Shown here piece after piece: positions 61,355 through 64,000 of a stretch of DNA of 64,000 bases. Under the pieces are notes generated by a model that saw only the letters and a list, made by a program, of their open reading frames with translations, did not search any database and was not told the DNA's origin. The DNA is from Macrobrachium rosenbergii (Eukaryota; Arthropoda; Malacostraca; Decapoda; Palaemonidae). Position 1 is the stretch's first letter, and every line of letters starts with the position of its first letter. The DNA is taken from contig NC_089744.1 in assembly GCF_040412425.1 (NCBI RefSeq), positions 29,337,501 through 29,401,500 on the forward strand. Reading direction: 5' to 3'. The position numbers and the translations under genes are program-made.

Positions 61355-62098
61355 ATAGCTTTTGTCGAAACAGGTGAATATGGAATATTCCAGGATTCTT
61401 CCCTCCCATTCTTTTTGTGATTTATTTTGTATATAGAGCCTTCTTTCATCAGTTATGTCATTATGATTGGAATTCATATTAAGATAATTAAGAAAACCCG
61501 TATGCTGCGGAAAAATTAACATTGGTGTTCTTATTGACATTATAAGGAGGGAGTAATACACGTTGTCTAAGAGAGGGAGCGGTGACGCATTTGAGCGAAT
61601 GGAACGTTCAAGATTCACTCGCTCTTTTAACGCAAGTCAGACCTTTGTTGCATCAGATGTTTCTTGTGTTTTTTAACGGTTCGAAAACCCGAAGAACGGT
61701 CGATTTCTTTATTTTTCAGTAGGTCTCTGGTGGCTGATTAATTGTGTGAGCTTACGTATACACATAATGAAATCCCTTTATGTTATGTTAAAGATATCGT
61801 GTATCGAACAAAGATACGGAAACCACTGATCTCAAGCAAAAGATCACTGATGCCATTGCCACCATTGATGAGGCTATGCTACAGTGAACATGGCAAGAAA
61901 TCGAGTACCGTCTTGATAATGCTGCGTGGAACTAATGGTGCCCATATAGAGGCAAAAAAAATTCAATATCTATTTCTCATTTTGCAATAATTTCCACATA
62001 TGTGTCTGTTCATTTACGTTTGTTATATATATATATTTTTTAAATTGTAAAGAGACTTTATGGACACCCTGTATGTACATTTATGTATGCCACCCTAC

Positions 62099-62103
<5 letters not shown>
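61355..62103. other. No gene seen
   Basis: Unique-looking AT-rich DNA. Acceptor-like TTTATTTTTCAG at 61709-61720 has no exon I can pair with it. Confidence 0.4.

Positions 62104-62176
<73 letters not shown>
62104..62176. repeat. (CT)n microsatellite
   Basis: About 73 bp of CT. Confidence 0.97.
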
Positions 62177-62180
<4 letters not shown>

Positions 62181-63309
62181 GTTTAATACTTTGTGTGTTT
62201 CTTAAAACGAAAATATTCCATATGCAAAATAGGTAGCACCTCTACATTATTACAAGTTCTGTAGATACTGGTGTATTCTGTAGTACTTTAGATTTTAACA
62301 AGGAAAATTAAGCTTTCTGACAGTAATCAAGTGAGGCAGTAAGAGTGGATTTTCTTCTAAAATACAAATGACAAAAACCTTTTGTGCTAGTCATCATGCT
62401 TTTGATGTGTAACCAACCTTCAATTGAACCCAGTTTCCCTCGAGCTTCAAATATTTCAGTATTTTCGGTCAGAGCAATTAGAGTATGACTTGAAGCATAT
62501 AATTATTGAGTACATCACTTCAGTCATGCTTTTTAAAAGATGGTCTGCGCATCGAAGCAAAATTAATAATTTTACTTAAGATAATTTTGAGAGTATAGCT
62601 GGACGCTAAATCGTGTTGCAACAGCTGTCAACATTGGTAATATTCAGAAATTTAACTATATATGTACTGCAAGAGCCATCCTAAAATTATATAATTTTTA
62701 TTAGATTTTTTTTTTATCCAGCTGAAACATTTTTATTTCTCCAGTTTATTGTACGGTGCGTAAGAAGTTTTGGACCTTGTTTAACAAGTTGGGATCTTGA
62801 AGTTCTTTCTACTTTCACGTTTTGAGATATTTTTGGTGCTGTGTTTTGGAAATGTTGGGGAGAATTGAAATGATATTTTTTCGTATATTGCTCGAAAAAT
62901 GTCAAAAGTACTTTTTAAAGAATAAATTATTTTTCGTTTTTTGTTCGAAGTTGCTGAGAATATTTTATTTTCAGTGTTTTGCTGGGAAGTAACTGGCCAT
63001 AAATTTATTGTCTTGTATGTAATTATTTTGTACTATAAATAACAATAAGGACTGAATTCTTATAAAAAATGACGTCGTAACATCATCTTTGTCATTGATA
63101 CAAAATGCATGACATTAGTTGAGCATATATTCCTTTTTCTATTGAAAAAGATTGTACAAAGTAAGTGCCTTGTATTCTTCTGAAATATAATTATGCATGT
63201 TTTAATTTCAAGATATGCGTAGCCGTGCCTGATACGTATCGGGAAGTCCTGCTAATTAATTTTCGTAATTGACTTTTCGCCATGACAGCTCAGTGGAGTG
63301 GATGGGTAC

Positions 63310-63310
<1 letters not shown>
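62177..63310. other. No gene seen
   Basis: Very AT-rich sequence without recognisable features. Confidence 0.4.
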
Positions 63311-63383
<73 letters not shown>

Positions 63384-63421
63384 CTTGTAATTAAAATGTT
63401 TAGCTACTGAATCATATCACC

Positions 63422-63490
<69 letters not shown>
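63311..63490. repeat. Twin (CT)n microsatellites
   Basis: CT at 63311-63378 and 63425-63490 with a 46-bp AT-rich spacer. A short GT run follows. Confidence 0.97.
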
Positions 63491-63496
<6 letters not shown>

Positions 63497-63797
63497 GTGT
63501 ATGCGTGCGTGTCAGTGGGACTTATGCACTTTTATCGTTGCTCGTTAGATGTTTTGATTGGGTTAGGCTGAGAGTTCTCCTCTTTTCCCCCCAAAAAAAT
63601 TCGCGTGTGAGCCGTACTAATGGAAATACTAAGCGCTGGGGACCCAAATGCCCATTGCCTCTGCCGTCGTTATAGAGATGCAGGAAGGGGGAAGTTTCAG
63701 TTTCAGGTGAAAGACCAGGAATTTCATGGCTGAAGTGAAGAGTCTCATTTTCGGTGTATGCTTAGGTGATGCGAATGTCTGTTTATCTGTCGAGTAT

Positions 63798-63835
63798 TTT
63801 TATTTTATTTTATTTTATTTTATTGTATTTTTATT
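63798..63835. repeat. (TTTTA)n repeat
   Basis: Six or so TTTTA units. The rest of 63491-64000 holds nothing I can name. Confidence 0.9.
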
Positions 63836-64000
63836 CTCAGCAGATTTGCTCGTAAATACCTAAAAGGATTTGGGTCGAACTTCGTGAAAGCATACATTAG
63901 GTGTTTTAGTCAAAATGGTTAGTTGTTGCTTGCACATAGTTCGTCGGCCTTTAAGGTCAAATGTTAAGGCCACAGAGTTTCCACATTTTAAATGCTCACG

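Overview
This window looks like a piece of a large, repeat-saturated animal genome, most likely a decapod crustacean (inference). There is no bacterial, phage or organellar gene organisation. Four things point to a decapod: dozens of very long (TA)n, (CT)n, (GT)n and (TAA)n microsatellites; a ~300 bp dispersed element present in eleven copies whose 3' part carries the 'cagcgctgaatgacctcataggtcccagcgcttggcc' type core that I associate with decapod transcripts and genomes; a (TAA)n-tailed element in five copies; and a Penelope-like retroelement. Species cannot be told from sequence alone.

Protein-coding content is very low. Nearly every long open frame is microsatellite translation (runs of Tyr-Ile, Ser-Leu, Arg-Glu or Val-Cys) and is not a gene. 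The best host coding sequence is a short, GC-rich, codon-biased terminal exon on the + strand at 26969-27073. It has a good splice acceptor, a stop and a plausible polyadenylation signal, and I do not recognise its gene. Weaker candidate exons lie at 10987-11042, 12921-12993 and 61236-61310 (+) and 59066-59351 (-). A 220-codon open frame runs antisense to the 3' flank of the terminal exon (27085-27747, -). Everything upstream of ~27 kb may be intron of the + strand gene. The strong bias of (CT)n over (GA)n tracts on the + strand would fit that, but this is inference.

Mobile DNA makes up most of what can be named: eleven copies of family A (SINE-like, short ATTCC-type tail in some copies); five copies of family B ((TAA)n tail); two copies of family C, one with a clear 10-bp target-site duplication; one complete tRNA-derived SINE (54125-54449); two ~0.9-1.0 kb solo-LTR-like copies (family D, 13275-14302 and 54633-55512); a 5'-truncated, frameshifted Penelope-like element with RT and GIY-YIG remnants (41134-42445, -); and a small non-LTR retrotransposon remnant near 48.9 kb.

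The most unusual structure is a set of hairpin (foldback) sequences sitting inside or beside (TA)n tracts: 5547-5850, 12297-12324, 24906-24964, 33896-34225, 34379-34628, 34720-34916 and 37224-37338. A further ~90-bp-armed inverted repeat at 35690-35903 lies outside a (TA)n tract and has a 15-bp direct repeat nearby. Three hairpins follow one another between 33.8 and 35.0 kb, separated only by microsatellite. One is a rearranged terminal piece of the Penelope-like element, and one family (E) carries a tRNA-like box A.

Two large minisatellites stand out. A 59-bp array at 46.6-48.0 kb carries a TGAGTCA (AP-1-type) heptamer in nearly every unit. A 1.4 kb AT-rich ~22-bp array lies at 59.4-60.8 kb.
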